Positions 46,192 to 58,639 of a DNA stretch of 64,000 bases are shown here, piece by piece. The notes under the pieces were generated by a model. The model saw only the letters and a program-made list of their open reading frames with translations, ran no database searches and was not told the origin of the DNA. Each line of letters begins with the position of its first letter. Position 1 is the first letter of the stretch. The stretch covers positions 63,244,799 to 63,308,798 of the forward strand of contig NC_081552.1 of assembly GCF_963082655.1 (NCBI RefSeq). Direction: 5' to 3'. Source of the stretch: Stomoxys calcitrans (lineage: Eukaryota > Arthropoda > Insecta > Diptera > Muscidae). The position numbers and the translations under genes are program-made.

Positions 46192-48459
46192 TGGTCCTTT
46201 TCGAGCCTTTTACGAGGAAATTGACAGCTAATAAATAGAAGTTACTTATATTTGGAGATGAGCCAAAAACACAGGTACGTTAAGTTTGGATGAAAAAGAA
46301 TAGTACGGTTTGGCAAACTCGGCAAAATATAAGTGTTATGGTAACCCCTTGAACGCTCATTTAATTGTTTTTTACGAAACGAGAAAATTAAAAAAAAATC
46401 TGGATTACATATCCATGTGCATTTCTACGAATGTTACATCATAGCTTTGCTAAGGAAAGAGATACGAACCTAAAGAGCGTAATCAGCGTAATTTAGAATT
46501 TGGCGCATCATATCTGAATGTTTAGCAACATTTTTTTTAAATGCCCTCGTGCGGAAGCTCTTACATTTTCTCTTGGTAATTAGTGCATGTCCGTCTGGTT
46601 TGCTCTTTAAGAGGTTTGACTGATTGCTTGATGTAGGAGTCACTGTTGGCAAGAGATCTTACTGTCGTCTCTTATTTTCATCGACACTGTTACTCTGGTT
46701 CAGATAACGTAACCGGTTTTTTGTTGTGACTGAGTTTAAATTGTTATTCCATCTATGCATAGTTATTTTGTTTTTGCGCTTTATCTATTACTTCCTCCTT
46801 CTATTCTTTCGCAGTTGAGCGAAGACCTTTGGGGGCGTTTATGAAGTAAATGTCAGTTGACAGCTTGGTTTGACGGTTATGGTCTCCACTGCACCCATCG
46901 TTTCACGTGTGAATGACAAGTATGCCAAAATTGATTTGTGGAGTTTTAATTTATTAATTAAGTGGAATGAGACAAAATTTTAAGACTATATGTCGCAACA
47001 GCTTAGAGAGGGAGAATTAATTTGAAAGTGAATGATAGTGAAGACTACACTAATGAGTGTAACTAGTGGCGATTGAATGAACAAGTGCATATACATAGGA
47101 GAGCGAGAGGATTGATGCATACAGTTTGGCAGCTTGCTTTGCCCATCGAATTCATGAGGAGGAAGTGTCAACAATTTTCTGTCCACGAAAATTAGGTATA
47201 CCAAGCCAGCGAAAGAGATTTGGCTCCGTACCATAAGGTGGGTCAGAACTTTGAAGTACTAAATATTTTGCAAGAATTATGAATTTTAACTGTAAATAAA
47301 TATTTGGATCTGGAATTATAAATGAACAAGTTATTTTATACGTAATTTTATCAAAGTTATATGTTGGTTTTCCATCTTATGCGAATATATGAACCAGAGT
47401 ATATCTAGAAGATTGGTATTAAATAGAGGAAGAGGATTGATGTTTCCTTGACCTTTGAGAGACGAAAGTGGAAGAGATTTTCTTGACTTAGAAGGAAGGC
47501 CTGATGAATTTCTTAAATACCTAGTGTCTCGAGATGAGTGCATTGAATTATACGTGAAATATTGGTTTCTTATGTGGCATTACCATAGAAGATTGGATTT
47601 GAAAACACATTCGGAGCGTGCTACCCGGTAGAAGAAACAGCGACAGCTATGTTCAATGTTAGATATGCGAACAGTGGAATGCTTAAATAGATTGTTCTAT
47701 TTTACTAATAAACCTATTCTAGGTTTAAATTAAATACCTATATTTGGTTTGAGGCCAAATGATAGAAATGCATTTCTATGCGAATTCGTACGCCTATTAG
47801 TCTGTCGAGAAGAAACTGCTTTCAGGAACGTAGATTGGAAGCTAATTTTACACCTGCTGTGATCAAAACTTGACGGTTATATTAGATTTATTCGCTGAGA
47901 AAGCCGAGTAAGAGCTTTTTAAAGGAAGAGAAATTGTTTGGTATCTTTCTTTCAGAAGTTGTTTGGAATTAGGTTTTGAGGAATAGATACTCTGATTTTA
48001 CCTGCTGCGAAAGTAAAAGGTAAAACGATTTATTTTCTTGATATAGAAACCATTTCAGTGCCTTGTCGGATATTTGGTGGAAATTTTTTTTTTTTATAAT
48101 TTTGTTTGATTTTATGACCTTATATTAAGAGAAATGATTTTTTAGCTCATTTCTTTATTTCGCCAGTTCAAACTGCATTGAATACCCCTTTCCTGACTCG
48201 GGCTAGAATTTTTCTAGGATAGCACTACGCTTAGATACTTTTATACCCAGTCGGCTTTGATTGTATTAGGCGACATAATTTTGAAACGGATATAGCTGAT
48301 TTAAGGTGGATATTGTATTGGATAATAAGAGGGATACTGGCCTGACACAAATACTGTTTACGCAGTATTTTTAGATAAAATCCCTTATTTGATAATTTGA
48401 TCAACTATACGGTTGATATTTCTGTTATTGTGGGTAAAGGGAGACAAGATACTTAAGAG
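46192..48459 (+). promoter_or_regulatory. BEL-2 long 5' leader
   Basis: 2268 bp without a plausible coding region between the LTR and the Gag start. Starts with the primer binding site. Contains a strong splice-donor match CAG|GTACGT at 46272-46280, preceded by an ATG at 46258-46260 with a purine at -3. Many further ATGs occur before 48460, so unspliced genomic RNA would be a poor template for Gag scanning. Packaging signals, an IRES or further splicing could account for the length; none can be demonstrated from sequence alone. Confidence 0.55.
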
Positions 48460-51400
48460 ATGAATTCACAAAGATTCGTTTTCTTTTCGGACCAAGTGGT
48501 CACATTTTGCGCGGCATTCGCTGACATACCAATTCAAGATCATACGACCTCTAGTTTGGAAGTAGAGTTGGATGATTTAGAACGTCGATGGCGTCAATTG
48601 GTGCAGATATATGAGTCTGAGATGACGTCAGATGACCCGGCGTATACAAAAGAGATGAGGCAATCGACTCATTCAAAATTTTCTGTATCATGTAAAACCT
48701 ACAAGGGATGTAAGGCACAGATATTGGATTTGCTTCAGATTGAAAGACAAAAGGCGACCAAGGTGCCTATCGGTTCGGAGACTGCTGGGGCATCTCCACT
48801 TGACACATCATTTTCGTTGAAGCTTCCACCGTGTGATACGGAGATCTTTTCTGGGGGATATGAAAAATGGCCAAGTTTTCGCGATATGTTCTCGGCTATT
48901 TACGATAAGCACCCAAAGCTATCTGCCGCTCAGAAATTGTTTCACCTTAGAGCTAAGACACGCGGAGAGGCCGGCCAAATAGTGAAACAATTCGCCCTTT
49001 CGGACGACAATTATAGATTGGCATGGAATGCGTTGGTACAGAGATATGAGAATAGACGAATTCTCATTAATAACCAATTGAGGAAGATTTTTGCCCTGGA
49101 GAATGTAGTTTCTGAGAAAAGCAAATCCTTACGGAATTTGCAATACACTATGAATAACTCGATTTCGATTTTGAGGACATATAACATTTCTGTTTTGGCA
49201 TGGGATCCTATTTTGGTATATTGGGTGTCTTCGAAGCTGCCGGAGGAGACACTGACGGCATGGGAAAATTCCATTGATGACCATAAGGAGATGCCTTCAT
49301 GGAACCGATTGAATGAATTTATATCGAAGAGACTGGACTTATTGGAGTCTATATCCGATATTCGCAGACCTGGGTCGAACTCGAACGCGGGGGTGCAACG
49401 GTCCCAAAATCATCATGTCAGTTCTGACGGTACATATCGCCAATGTAGAATCTGTGGTGAGGAGCATAGACTCAGAAAGTGTCCTCAATTCCAGGCTATG
49501 ACAGTTTCCGAGCGGAGGAAATATGCTGAGCAGAACCAGGTGTGTTTTAATTGCTTGACACATGGACACAGTGTGAACAGCTGTCGTAGTAGTAGCCGAT
49601 GTCAGGTTTGTCAGGCGACACACCACACCTTTTTGCATGCTGAATCGACTCAAAATTCTCGACGGTATCAAACCCGTTCTATGAGTTCTCAGGTTCAATC
49701 CCAGTCATTTCATCTTGATTCTAATCAGGACGGACCTCCGGCCGAGATAATGTCTCATTCGGGTCTCGATAATGACGTGCAGGTTAATTTGTCTCAGTCG
49801 GGGCATCGTACTGTACTTCCTACTGCATTAGTGGATATCGACCACTTGGGCCACCGGTTTACGGTACGTGCTTTTATTGACCAAGGCTCTCAGGAGACAT
49901 TCTTGGCGAGTGGGGTCGTTGAGAGATTTTCAATCCCTACGATGAGATCAATTACAAGGATATCCGGCCTTGGCGGTACACCCCTTGAGAACTCTTCACG
50001 AGTATGTCGGATAAATCTCAGGTCTCGTAGATCCGACTTCTCATTACCGGCCACGGCTGTTGTGATTAGGAGTCTGAATCATTTTATGCCAACCGAACAT
50101 ACTAGGATCACTGATTGGAGTGATCTGGAATCTTTGGAGTTAGCGGATCCTTATTTTTATAAGCCGGCCCAAATAGACCTACTGATTGGCAGTGATATTC
50201 TGCCACAGATATTGAAACCAGGTATTCGCCGGAATATCTCGGGTGGACTCATGGCACAAGACTCTGAATTCGGATGGTTTGTGAGTGGTCCTCCAGAGGA
50301 GAGAATTGTGACTTCATTTGCGACGTGGACTTCAGATGTGTCTTTGGACGAGGCGGTGAGAAAGTTCTGGGAGACGGAAGAGATTCCTGAAAAAATTCAG
50401 AAATCTGATTCGGAACTATGGTGCGAGAAGTATTTTCGAGAAACGACAATACGTCGTGATGATGGACGGTATGTGGTTCGGTTGCCATTTAAACCTGGAT
50501 TTCCAAGGGATGTTCACTTGGGTAGTTCCCGTAGGACGGCCTTGGGCCAATACTTCCGAATGGAGAAATCCTTGCGGAATTCATCCAATCTTGGTCACGA
50601 ATATTCTGCCGTACTTAACGAGTATTTACAGCTCGATCACATGACCTTGACGGATTCTAGTGAGATTACCGATGGTGCGCGGTATTTTTCGTTCTACCTC
50701 CCACATCATGCCGTTATACGACAGGAAAGTAGATCTACAAAAATTCGAGTAGTCTTCAATGCTTCGAAGAAGACTACTAGTGGTTTTTCCTTGAATGATG
50801 TACTTTATACGGGTCCGGCACTACAAAATGATCTTATGAACGTCATTTTACGATGGCGGTTATTTAGATTTGTGTTTGGAGGAGATATCCAGAAAATGTA
50901 TCGGCAAATACTTGTCGATGAAAGGGACCATCAATATCAGAGGATTTTATTCCGGGAGTCTGTTTCTGATACAGTTAAAGATTATGCTTTGAAGACGGTC
51001 ACATTTGGAGTTAATTGCGCTCCATATTTGGCGATACGGACACTGCTGCAGCTAAGTGAGGACAACATTCAAAGTTATCCTGTGGCCGCAGCTATCCTTA
51101 AAGATCAGACATATGTTGATGACATACTGTCTGGTGGGCATAGTTTGGAGGAAGCAAGGACAGCGCTCTTCGAGCTGAAATATGTACTGGAGTCAGCGGG
51201 ATTTCCGCTCAAAAAGATTATGGCAAATAATACGAAGTTGCTAGAAGGAATTCCAAAAGACGATCTTTTTGACGAAGATTTTTTGATGTTTGAAGATAGT
51301 AGTGAGACGAAAATTTTGGGAATACGATGGAACGCTATGACTGACGACTTTTTCTATAGCGTTTGCGCTATTGATCTGCCTCCGCGGAATATCACAAAGC

Positions 51401-53658
51401 GAACAATTCTGTCTTTGGTGGCGAAATTGTTTGACCCAGCTGGATGGTTATCACCAATCATTATTGTTGCCAAGATGCTATTACAACAGTTATGGATTGA
51501 TGGTACCAGCTGGGACGAGGAAGTCAGGCCGCATTCGTTGGAGAGATGGGCATCATTCGTTCAGAATTTTTGTGATATCGCCGATTTCAGAATCCCTAGA
51601 TGGGTACATTGCACTCAGAATGAGAATGTTGAACTACACGGTTTTTGCGATGCTTCTGAGAAGGCATATTGCGCCTGTGTTTACATAAAGACGTCGAATG
51701 GGGACAATGGAAACTCTTCATTCCTCTTGGTGGCCAAGAGCAAGGTGGCGCCTTTGAAGACAATTAGCCTACCGAGGCTTGAACTATGCGGTGCTGTTTT
51801 GTTGGCAAGGCTTATAAAGTCTATTGGCGAGAATTTAAAATTTAAAGACTGCCATATTTTTTTGTGGTCAGATTCGACCATTACGTTGTCGTGGTTAAGA
51901 AAACCCCCCTTCGAATGGAATACCTATGTCGCAAATAGGATTTCAAGGATCTTGGACAATGTTGGAAATGCTAGTTGGATGCATGTTCCAAGTGGTGACA
52001 ACCCAGCGGATATTGGGTCTCGAGGATGTACGGCCGTGGAGTTGAGAAACAGACGACTCTGGTGGAACGGACCTGATTGGTTGCTGAAAGAACCAACGGA
52101 GTGGCCAGAACAGCCAACATTAGCTGAAGTTAATTGCGAAAGGAAAACTAAGGCATTTACCATACAGAGCGACCAAGAGGACATTTTGGAAAGGTTCTCT
52201 TCTTACAATAGGGCATTGCGCGTCTATTGTTACGTATTTCGGTTTGCACAGAGATGCCAGCGCAAACCATTGTTGGAAAACCGGAAGGACTACATCACCG
52301 CTGCTGAATTATTGTTTGTGAAGTACCGATTGGTAAAATTGGCACAGATTGCGTATTTCCCTTCTGAATATAGGGCCCTAGAGAATAACTTACCTATCAG
52401 TCAAAAAAGTAGGCTGCTGACACTAAATCCGTTTCGTGACGAAGAAGGACTTTTGAGAGTTAACGGCCGTTTATCTGATTCCAACTTAAGCTTCAATGAA
52501 AGGCATCCCATTATAATGCCGGAAAGGGCTAGACTTTGCAAACTCTTTATAGAATTTACCCATAGGGTTTTACTTCATGCGGAAAATAACCTGATGCTTC
52601 GAGCAATTCGACAAGAATTTTACGTTATACGGTTAAAAAATTCTGTCAAACAGTGCGTTAGAAATTGCAAGATTTGTACGATTTACAAACATAGGATTCA
52701 TAATCAAATCATGGCCGCCTTACCCCCTGAGCGTTGCACGTTTTCTTTACCTTTTACCTATACGGGTATTGACTTTGCTGGGCCGTTTGATGTCAAAACA
52801 TCTCGATTGAGAAATTCAAAGATACAGAAAGGATACGCCGCCATATTCGTTTGTTTTTCAACACGCGCTATTCATTTAGAATCATGTTCGGAACTGACAT
52901 CAGAGGCCTTCCTTGCAACCTTTGACAGGTTTGTTGGACGGAGAGGACTACCTGCTAAAGTATTTTCGGACAACGGAACCAATTTCGTTGGGGCCAGCCG
53001 GGCGTTACAAAGAGAGTATCGCCAGTTTCTTCAGAAGTCCGAAGAACATATTGTGAATAAATTTGGCTTACATGGGTTCACTTGGAATTTTATTCCGCCC
53101 CACGCACCCCACATGGGGGGGTTGTGGGAAGCCGGAGTAAAGAGTATGAAATCTCATATGAGGAAGACTGCTGGAAATATCAAATTTACGTTTGAGGAAT
53201 TTACGACCCTACTGGTACGCATTGAAAGTGTCCTTAACTCCCGGCCACTTTCTCCAATAAGCGAAGATCCCTCTGAGCTCATTCCGCTGACGCCTGGGCA
53301 TTTATTAAAAGGAGCACCATTAGTTGCTGTTCCGGAATGTTATTCAGACAATTTGTCGCTCATCAACCGTTGGCAAAAATTAAAGATCTTACAGATCCAT
53401 TTTGCTAAACGATGGAAAAACGAGTACATCTCGGATATGCAAAGGCGGTATAAGTGGAAAACAGCTCAGGCTAATTTGAAGAAGGACGATTTCGTCGTAG
53501 TGAAAGATGATCTTTTGCCGCCAACAGAATGGCGACTAGGAAGGGTTGAAAGAGTTTTTATGGGTTCTGATTCCAGGGTTCGAGTAGCAGAAATCCGGAC
53601 TCAAAATGGACTCGTCACTCGACCATTAACCAAGCTTTGTATTTTGCCAGTTGCCTGA
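48460..53658 (+). CDS. gag-pol: BEL-2 Gag-Pol polyprotein (1732 aa)
   Basis: Uninterrupted. By residue: DUF1759-type Gag about 120-265 ([15 protein letters not shown]); zinc knuckles about 328-393 ([36 protein letters not shown]); protease FIDQGSQ with Asp about 474; RT about 760-895 with [21 protein letters not shown] and YVDD at 885-888; RNase H with HGFCDAS (about 1061), RLELCGAV and [12 protein letters not shown] (about 1135); integrase zinc region about 1370-1408; integrase core TGIDFAGPF (about 1437), [11 protein letters not shown] (about 1505), [10 protein letters not shown] (about 1557). It ends in a DUF5641-like domain. All catalytic residues I can check are present. It is clearly divergent from BEL-1, so the two belong to different lineages. 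Confidence 0.95.
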   Translation: MNSQRFVFFSDQVVTFCAAFADIPIQDHTTSSLEVELDDLERRWRQLVQIYESEMTSDDPAYTKEMRQSTHSKFSVSCKTYKGCKAQILDLLQIERQKATKVPIGSETAGASPLDTSFSLKLPPCDTEIFSGGYEKWPSFRDMFSAIYDKHPKLSAAQKLFHLRAKTRGEAGQIVKQFALSDDNYRLAWNALVQRYENRRILINNQLRKIFALENVVSEKSKSLRNLQYTMNNSISILRTYNISVLAWDPILVYWVSSKLPEETLTAWENSIDDHKEMPSWNRLNEFISKRLDLLESISDIRRPGSNSNAGVQRSQNHHVSSDGTYRQCRICGEEHRLRKCPQFQAMTVSERRKYAEQNQVCFNCLTHGHSVNSCRSSSRCQVCQATHHTFLHAESTQNSRRYQTRSMSSQVQSQSFHLDSNQDGPPAEIMSHSGLDNDVQVNLSQSGHRTVLPTALVDIDHLGHRFTVRAFIDQGSQETFLASGVVERFSIPTMRSITRISGLGGTPLENSSRVCRINLRSRRSDFSLPATAVVIRSLNHFMPTEHTRITDWSDLESLELADPYFYKPAQIDLLIGSDILPQILKPGIRRNISGGLMAQDSEFGWFVSGPPEERIVTSFATWTSDVSLDEAVRKFWETEEIPEKIQKSDSELWCEKYFRETTIRRDDGRYVVRLPFKPGFPRDVHLGSSRRTALGQYFRMEKSLRNSSNLGHEYSAVLNEYLQLDHMTLTDSSEITDGARYFSFYLPHHAVIRQESRSTKIRVVFNASKKTTSGFSLNDVLYTGPALQNDLMNVILRWRLFRFVFGGDIQKMYRQILVDERDHQYQRILFRESVSDTVKDYALKTVTFGVNCAPYLAIRTLLQLSEDNIQSYPVAAAILKDQTYVDDILSGGHSLEEARTALFELKYVLESAGFPLKKIMANNTKLLEGIPKDDLFDEDFLMFEDSSETKILGIRWNAMTDDFFYSVCAIDLPPRNITKRTILSLVAKLFDPAGWLSPIIIVAKMLLQQLWIDGTSWDEEVRPHSLERWASFVQNFCDIADFRIPRWVHCTQNENVELHGFCDASEKAYCACVYIKTSNGDNGNSSFLLVAKSKVAPLKTISLPRLELCGAVLLARLIKSIGENLKFKDCHIFLWSDSTITLSWLRKPPFEWNTYVANRISRILDNVGNASWMHVPSGDNPADIGSRGCTAVELRNRRLWWNGPDWLLKEPTEWPEQPTLAEVNCERKTKAFTIQSDQEDILERFSSYNRALRVYCYVFRFAQRCQRKPLLENRKDYITAAELLFVKYRLVKLAQIAYFPSEYRALENNLPISQKSRLLTLNPFRDEEGLLRVNGRLSDSNLSFNERHPIIMPERARLCKLFIEFTHRVLLHAENNLMLRAIRQEFYVIRLKNSVKQCVRNCKICTIYKHRIHNQIMAALPPERCTFSLPFTYTGIDFAGPFDVKTSRLRNSKIQKGYAAIFVCFSTRAIHLESCSELTSEAFLATFDRFVGRRGLPAKVFSDNGTNFVGASRALQREYRQFLQKSEEHIVNKFGLHGFTWNFIPPHAPHMGGLWEAGVKSMKSHMRKTAGNIKFTFEEFTTLLVRIESVLNSRPLSPISEDPSELIPLTPGHLLKGAPLVAVPECYSDNLSLINRWQKLKILQIHFAKRWKNEYISDMQRRYKWKTAQANLKKDDFVVVKDDLLPPTEWRLGRVERVFMGSDSRVRVAEIRTQNGLVTRPLTKLCILPVA

Positions 53659-53665
53659 TTTATAA

Positions 53666-54529
53666 AGCCGTATTGTCTCTTTTCTTTTCAAACTTAACCC
53701 TAATTTCCTCAACAGCCAAGCCAAATGTCGAGTATGTTCAAGTCAACATCATCTGAGATTGTGTCCTGATTTTAATCGAATGTCAGTAGCAGCACGATGG
53801 GAAGCTGTCAAAAGCCGTGGCTATTGTTTTAATTGCCTTTGCCTATCACATACTCGGGAATGGTGTCGCTCTCGTAATAAATGTGAAGTATGTAACAAAG
53901 CGCACCACACTAAGCTTCATACCGACAAAATACAACAACAGTCAGAGGAAAACCGAAGTAAAAATCTGTCCAACCCGGTCACACAATGTAAGAACTCCAT
54001 GTCGAAAAAGGAACAGGGGACTAGAAAACCAGTCCAAGAAAGACTAGGCAAAAAATTACCTACCAATGTTTTTATGCCAACCGCTTTGGCCAAAATTATT
54101 ACAACAGAGGGACCCCAAAAGGCAAGATTATTGATAAGCTCCGGTCAAGTACAAACACTCATTGCAAAGTCGCTTGTACATCGTTTAAGTCTTCCAACAA
54201 CTATAGCCGACGATAAAGAGTTCTGTATTGTGTATCTTCTGTCATACCACGACCATACGACCAAATTGCAGGTGCGCGGTTTAGTTAAAAACCACCTATC
54301 AATTACTATGCCACCAACATCATCCGATAAAAAATTCCAAAGCATATATGGCCACATAATCGACTTAGCCGATCCTCACTTTTATAATCCCAAGGATGTC
54401 GAAATAATTATTGGTAGCGACTTGGTGGCCTCCGTTCTACGGGCTGGTCTTATACAGACTTCAAAGAATATGCCAGTATTACAAAGCACCATTTTCGGTT
54501 GGGTGGTTTCAGGAGCTTGTACTCTCTAA
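53666..54529 (+). CDS. Extra nucleocapsid/protease-like ORF of BEL-2
   Basis: The frame is open from 53666 to a stop at 54527-54529. Its first zinc knuckle (CRVC with later H and C, 53726-53764) precedes any in-frame ATG; the first such ATG is 53780-53782. Next come CFNCLCLSHTREWC (CCHC) and CEVCNKAHHTKLH. A linker rich in K and S is followed by a domain homologous to BEL protease up to DPHFYNPKDVEIIIGSD and FGWVVSG, where the frame stops, exactly at the protease/RT border of polyproteins. The catalytic loop reads LISSGQ instead of a D-x-G-S type, so Asp is replaced by Ser and it is predicted inactive. A pyrimidine-rich acceptor CTCAACAG ends at 53715. Alternatives: relic of recombination with another BEL element. 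Clean ends and an open frame argue for retention. Confidence 0.8.
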   Translation, partial: SRIVSFLFKLNPNFLNSQAKCRVCSSQHHLRLCPDFNRMSVAARWEAVKSRGYCFNCLCLSHTREWCRSRNKCEVCNKAHHTKLHTDKIQQQSEENRSKNLSNPVTQCKNSMSKKEQGTRKPVQERLGKKLPTNVFMPTALAKIITTEGPQKARLLISSGQVQTLIAKSLVHRLSLPTTIADDKEFCIVYLLSYHDHTTKLQVRGLVKNHLSITMPPTSSDKKFQSIYGHIIDLADPHFYNPKDVEIIIGSDLVASVLRAGLIQTSKNMPVLQSTIFGWVVSGACTL

Positions 54530-54557
54530 TTTTGCACTGCGGCAAGAGGTGGCGCCA

Positions 54558-55011
54558 TGTTGAACTGTGTTCAACAAAGTAGGTTAAGTTTAATAATAAG
54601 TTAATAATGAATTACTCTTATAATGAATGTGGATTTTTAAATTGAATTTAACGGTTAAAATATTTGCTAGTTTGCATCAATGGAAACCCTTGGCACAATC
54701 AACCTCACCAAAGGCTAGAGCTTTCGCTCAAATTGCCCAATAGTTTCCATCTTGAAATAATATTCCAATTCACCTTGCGCTGAATTAGCCCTTTTGCTAT
54801 GTATGAAATACTTTGTCTCTTCACTTAAAAAGAAACCAGCTTACTCTACGGTAAGAACGAAGCTCTTTACGGAGACCAAAAAATAAACTTTGAATTGCAT
54901 AAACCTAACTCTGGCTTTTTCTATTTTTTTTGTTCTATTTGCATGGGTTTACAATTGTGAGTTTCACACTAAAATACAGTCCACTATTGCAGAAAACCTC
55001 ACAATTGTACA
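54558..55011 (+). repeat. BEL-2 3' LTR
   Basis: Line-for-line identical to the 5' LTR. AATAAA lies at 54882-54887. The preceding purine-rich stretch GGCAAGAGGTGG (54541-54552) is the best polypurine-tract candidate, though interrupted by GCGCC before the LTR. Confidence 0.95.
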
Positions 55012-55016
55012 ATATT

Positions 55017-55572
<556 letters not shown>

Positions 55573-56041
55573 TTTCCAAAATAGTACCGGAAGTGGTACC
55601 AAAATGTTCAAATTATAAAGAGATCATTTAGATATCTAACATATTTAGCCAACTTGTACCTACATGCCAAAATTAAGACCTCTAACTCAATCAGTAAAGA
55701 AAGTACCAAATGGTGCCAATTTTGGTACCAAAATTTTCAAATTGTGCATAGATCAATTAGTCACCCATCGTATATATCCTTGTTGTACCAACATGCCAAA
55801 TTTTTTTATCATCATAATTTTGTAGAAGAGGTCTTTAAAGACACATTTTTAAATTCGTAAATTGTTGGTACATTTTTTCTGTACCTAAATGTAAAAAGTG
55901 TGAGAAATAGTACATTTAGTGTCGCAATTGATATTTTATTTGTATCGAGCTAGAGCTCTGAATTTTGGAACTTTGGTACAATATAGCAAACTTAATTTGA
56001 TGACTAAAAGAGCTTTTGGAAATTTGTACATTTAGGTACTA
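55573..56041. repeat. GGTACC-rich degenerate repeat
   Basis: Imperfect units containing GGTACCAAAATTTTCAAA, TAGTCACCCATCGTATAT and TTGTACCAACATGCCAAA. The same family continues at 57353-58530, 61940-62313 and 63960-64000. Those pieces were probably one old tract before later insertions. No coding potential. Confidence 0.65.
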
Positions 56042-57352
56042 AACAAGTAAAAAGGCGTTAAGTTCGGCCGGGCCGAACTTTGGATACCCACCACCTCGGG
56101 TATATATGTAAACCACCTTTCATCAAAATTCGGTGAAAATTTCATACCTTATACTCATATACCTCATACCGATCTGAACTATATACGACACGGATGTCGA
56201 AAAGCCTAACATAAGACTTTGTCAAATTTCAGTGAAATCGGATTATAAATGCGCTTTTTACGGGGCCAAGACTTTAAATCGAGATATCGGTCTACATGGC
56301 AGCTATATCCAAATCTGGACCGATTTGGGCCAAGTTACGTCAACATGTCGAAGAGCCTAACACTAAGCACTGTCCCAAATTTCGATGAAATCGGACAATA
56401 AATGCCTCTTTTATGGGCCCTAAACCTTAAATCGAGAGATCGGTCTATATGGCAGCTATATTCAAATCTGGACCGATCTGGGAAAAATTTAAGAAGGACG
56501 TCGAAGAGCCTAACTAAACTCACTGTGTCAAATTTCAGCGACATCGGACAATAAATGCGTCTTTTATGGCCCCAAAACCTAAAACCTAGATATCGGTCTA
56601 TATGGCAGCTATATCCAAATCTGGACCGATCTGTGCGATATTGCAGAAGTATATCAAGGGGCTTAACTTAACTCACTGTTCCAAAATTTCGGGGACATCG
56701 GGCAATAAATGAGCATTTTATGGGCCCAAAACCATGAATCAAGAAATCGGTCTATATGGCAGCTATATCCAAATCTTAACCGATCTGGACCAAGTTAAAG
56801 AAACATGTCAAAGGGTCTAAGACAACTCAGTGTCCCAAATTTCAGCGAAATCGGATAGTAAATGTGGCTTTTATGGGCCTTAGACCCTAAATCGGAGGAT
56901 CGGTCTATATGGCAGCTATATCCAAATCTGGACCGATCTGAGCCAAATTGACAAAGGATGTCGAAGGGCCTAACACAACTCACTGTCCCAAATTTCAACA
57001 AAATCGGACAATAAATGTGGCTTTTATGGGCCTAAGACCCTAAATCGGCGGATCGGTCTATATGGGGGCTATATCAAGATATAGTCCGATATAGCCCATC
57101 TTCGAACTTAACCTGCTTATGGACAAAAAAACAATCTCTGCAAAATTTCAGCTCAATATCTCTAATTTTAAAGACTGTAGCGTGATTTCAACAGACAGAC
57201 GGACAGACGGACGGACATGTCTAGATCGTCTTAGATTTTTACGCTGATCAAGAATATATATACTTTATAGGGTCGGAAATGGATATTTCGATGTGTTGCA
57301 AACGGAATGACAAAATGAATATACCCCCATCCTTCGGTGGTGGGTATAAAAA
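56042..57352 (+). mobile_element. Family B element, complete, plus strand
   Basis: The 5' terminus is at 56042 (AACAAGTAAAAAGGCGTTAA, palindrome, TACCCACCACCTCGGG) and the 3' terminus CCTTCGGTGGTGGGTATAAAAA ends at 57352. About seven monomers and the CAGACGGACAGACGGACGG module are present. It interrupts the GGTACC repeat at TTTAGGTACTAA without an obvious duplication, as expected for rolling-circle insertion. Confidence 0.85.
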
Positions 57353-58530
57353 GTACCAAAAATTTGCGAAATTGGTGAGCTTTGTATAGGGTGGATGGAT
57401 AGAGCTAGAATTTAGAAATTTGTCTTAAAAGACATCTGCTGAAAAAGACATCTGAGGAAAAATTGGAAAAAAAAGTACTGGTAATGGGAGAAAAAGGGAA
57501 AAAATTTGTACCTCTTGATACTTTCTTTAAAGATGGAGCTAGAGGTCTGAAATTTTGCATGTTGTTAGAACTGGTAATGGGAGAAAAAGGGAAAAAATTT
57601 GTACCTCTTGATACTTTCTTTAAAGATGGAGGTAGAGGTCTGAAATTTCGCATGTTGTTAGAACTAGGAAATATATGATGGTTGAATTAATGATCCATTC
57701 AAAATTCGTACATTGTGGTAAAAAAAAATTGGTACCATTTTGTACTTTCTTTATAGATGTAGCTACAGGTTCGAAATTTGGCATGAAGACACAACGAAAA
57801 AAAAACGATCTATTCAAAATTCGTAAATTTTGGTACCAAAATTGGCACCATTTGGTACTTTGGAGAAAAAATATGAAGGTGACAAAATGATCTATTTAAA
57901 TTCGAAAATTTTGGTGCCAAAATTGGTACCATTTAATGATTTCTTTATAGATGGAGCTAAAGGTCTGAAATTTGGCATGTAGGTACAACGAGGAAAAATA
58001 TGATGGGTGACTAAATGATCTATTTAAAATTGGTACATTGTTGTAGCAGAAAGTGTAAAATAATACACAATAGCTCATCTCTGCCTACAGATAACGGGAA
58101 AAGCTAGAATTAAGCAATTTGACAAACATTATCGCAGTCTTGAACAAAATGCGAAGATATTTTTTATTCGTGCATTTAGGTACTCAAACGTACCAAATGG
58201 CAAATTCTTTACGGAGTAAGATAAAGCTCTCAAAATTGGGATACATCTATACTTTGACGGCAAGTTTTGGACGATCATCATTTTTTTTTTTTTCAAAATC
58301 GTACATTTAGGTATTAAAACCTTATGGTACTAAGAACCTACGAATTGAGCTTAAACACTCAAAATTTGGAATCGGGTACACCTTGGCATTCAATATAGCG
58401 CGGCTAGAAGATTTGTTTTTATTTCGTGCATTTAGGTACTAAAACATACAAAATGGTACTTTCTTTGCAGACTGATCTTTTGCTGTCAAAATTGTGATAC
58501 AGCTATACCTTGACGATGCGGACCGCCGGG
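57353..58530. repeat. GGTACC-rich repeat with a 92-bp tandem duplication
   Basis: Continuation of the repeat before 56042. Units recur with ATGGAGCTAAAGGTCTGAAA, TTTGGCATGTAGGTAC and TACATTTAGGTA. Inside, 57479-57570 and 57571-57662 are near-identical 92-bp tandem copies starting CTGGTAATGGGAG. Frames read from them are not genes. Confidence 0.65.
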
Positions 58531-58639
58531 ATGCTAGTTGTAAATAAATACATATGTGAAGATAACAATAATAATGTTTGTTTGTTTATTTGTTTCTTCG
58601 TCTACGTCTACAAATTTCAAAACACATGCTTTGAAAACT

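Larger units (their letters stand above)
45738..55011 (+). mobile_element. BEL-2: BEL/Pao retrotransposon with an extra 3' ORF
   Basis: 9274 bp, about 2.9 kb longer than BEL-1. The 454-bp LTRs (45738-46191 and 54558-55011) are identical at a constant offset of 8820 and start TGTTGAACTGTGTTCAACA. Flanks ATAT/ATAT (45734-45737, 55012-55015) fit a 4-bp target duplication in a TA tract. The PBS-like TGGTCCTTTTCGAGCC begins directly after the LTR at 46192. Interior: 2.27-kb leader, Gag-Pol frame, then a second nucleocapsid/protease-like ORF before the 3' LTR. Identical LTRs and open frames indicate recent mobility. Confidence 0.95.

Noticed and set aside
48460..53658. Host gene encoding a large zinc-finger protein
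   Set aside because: Bounded by identical LTRs with a PBS, and contains RT, RNase H and integrase motifs; it is a retrotransposon polyprotein.
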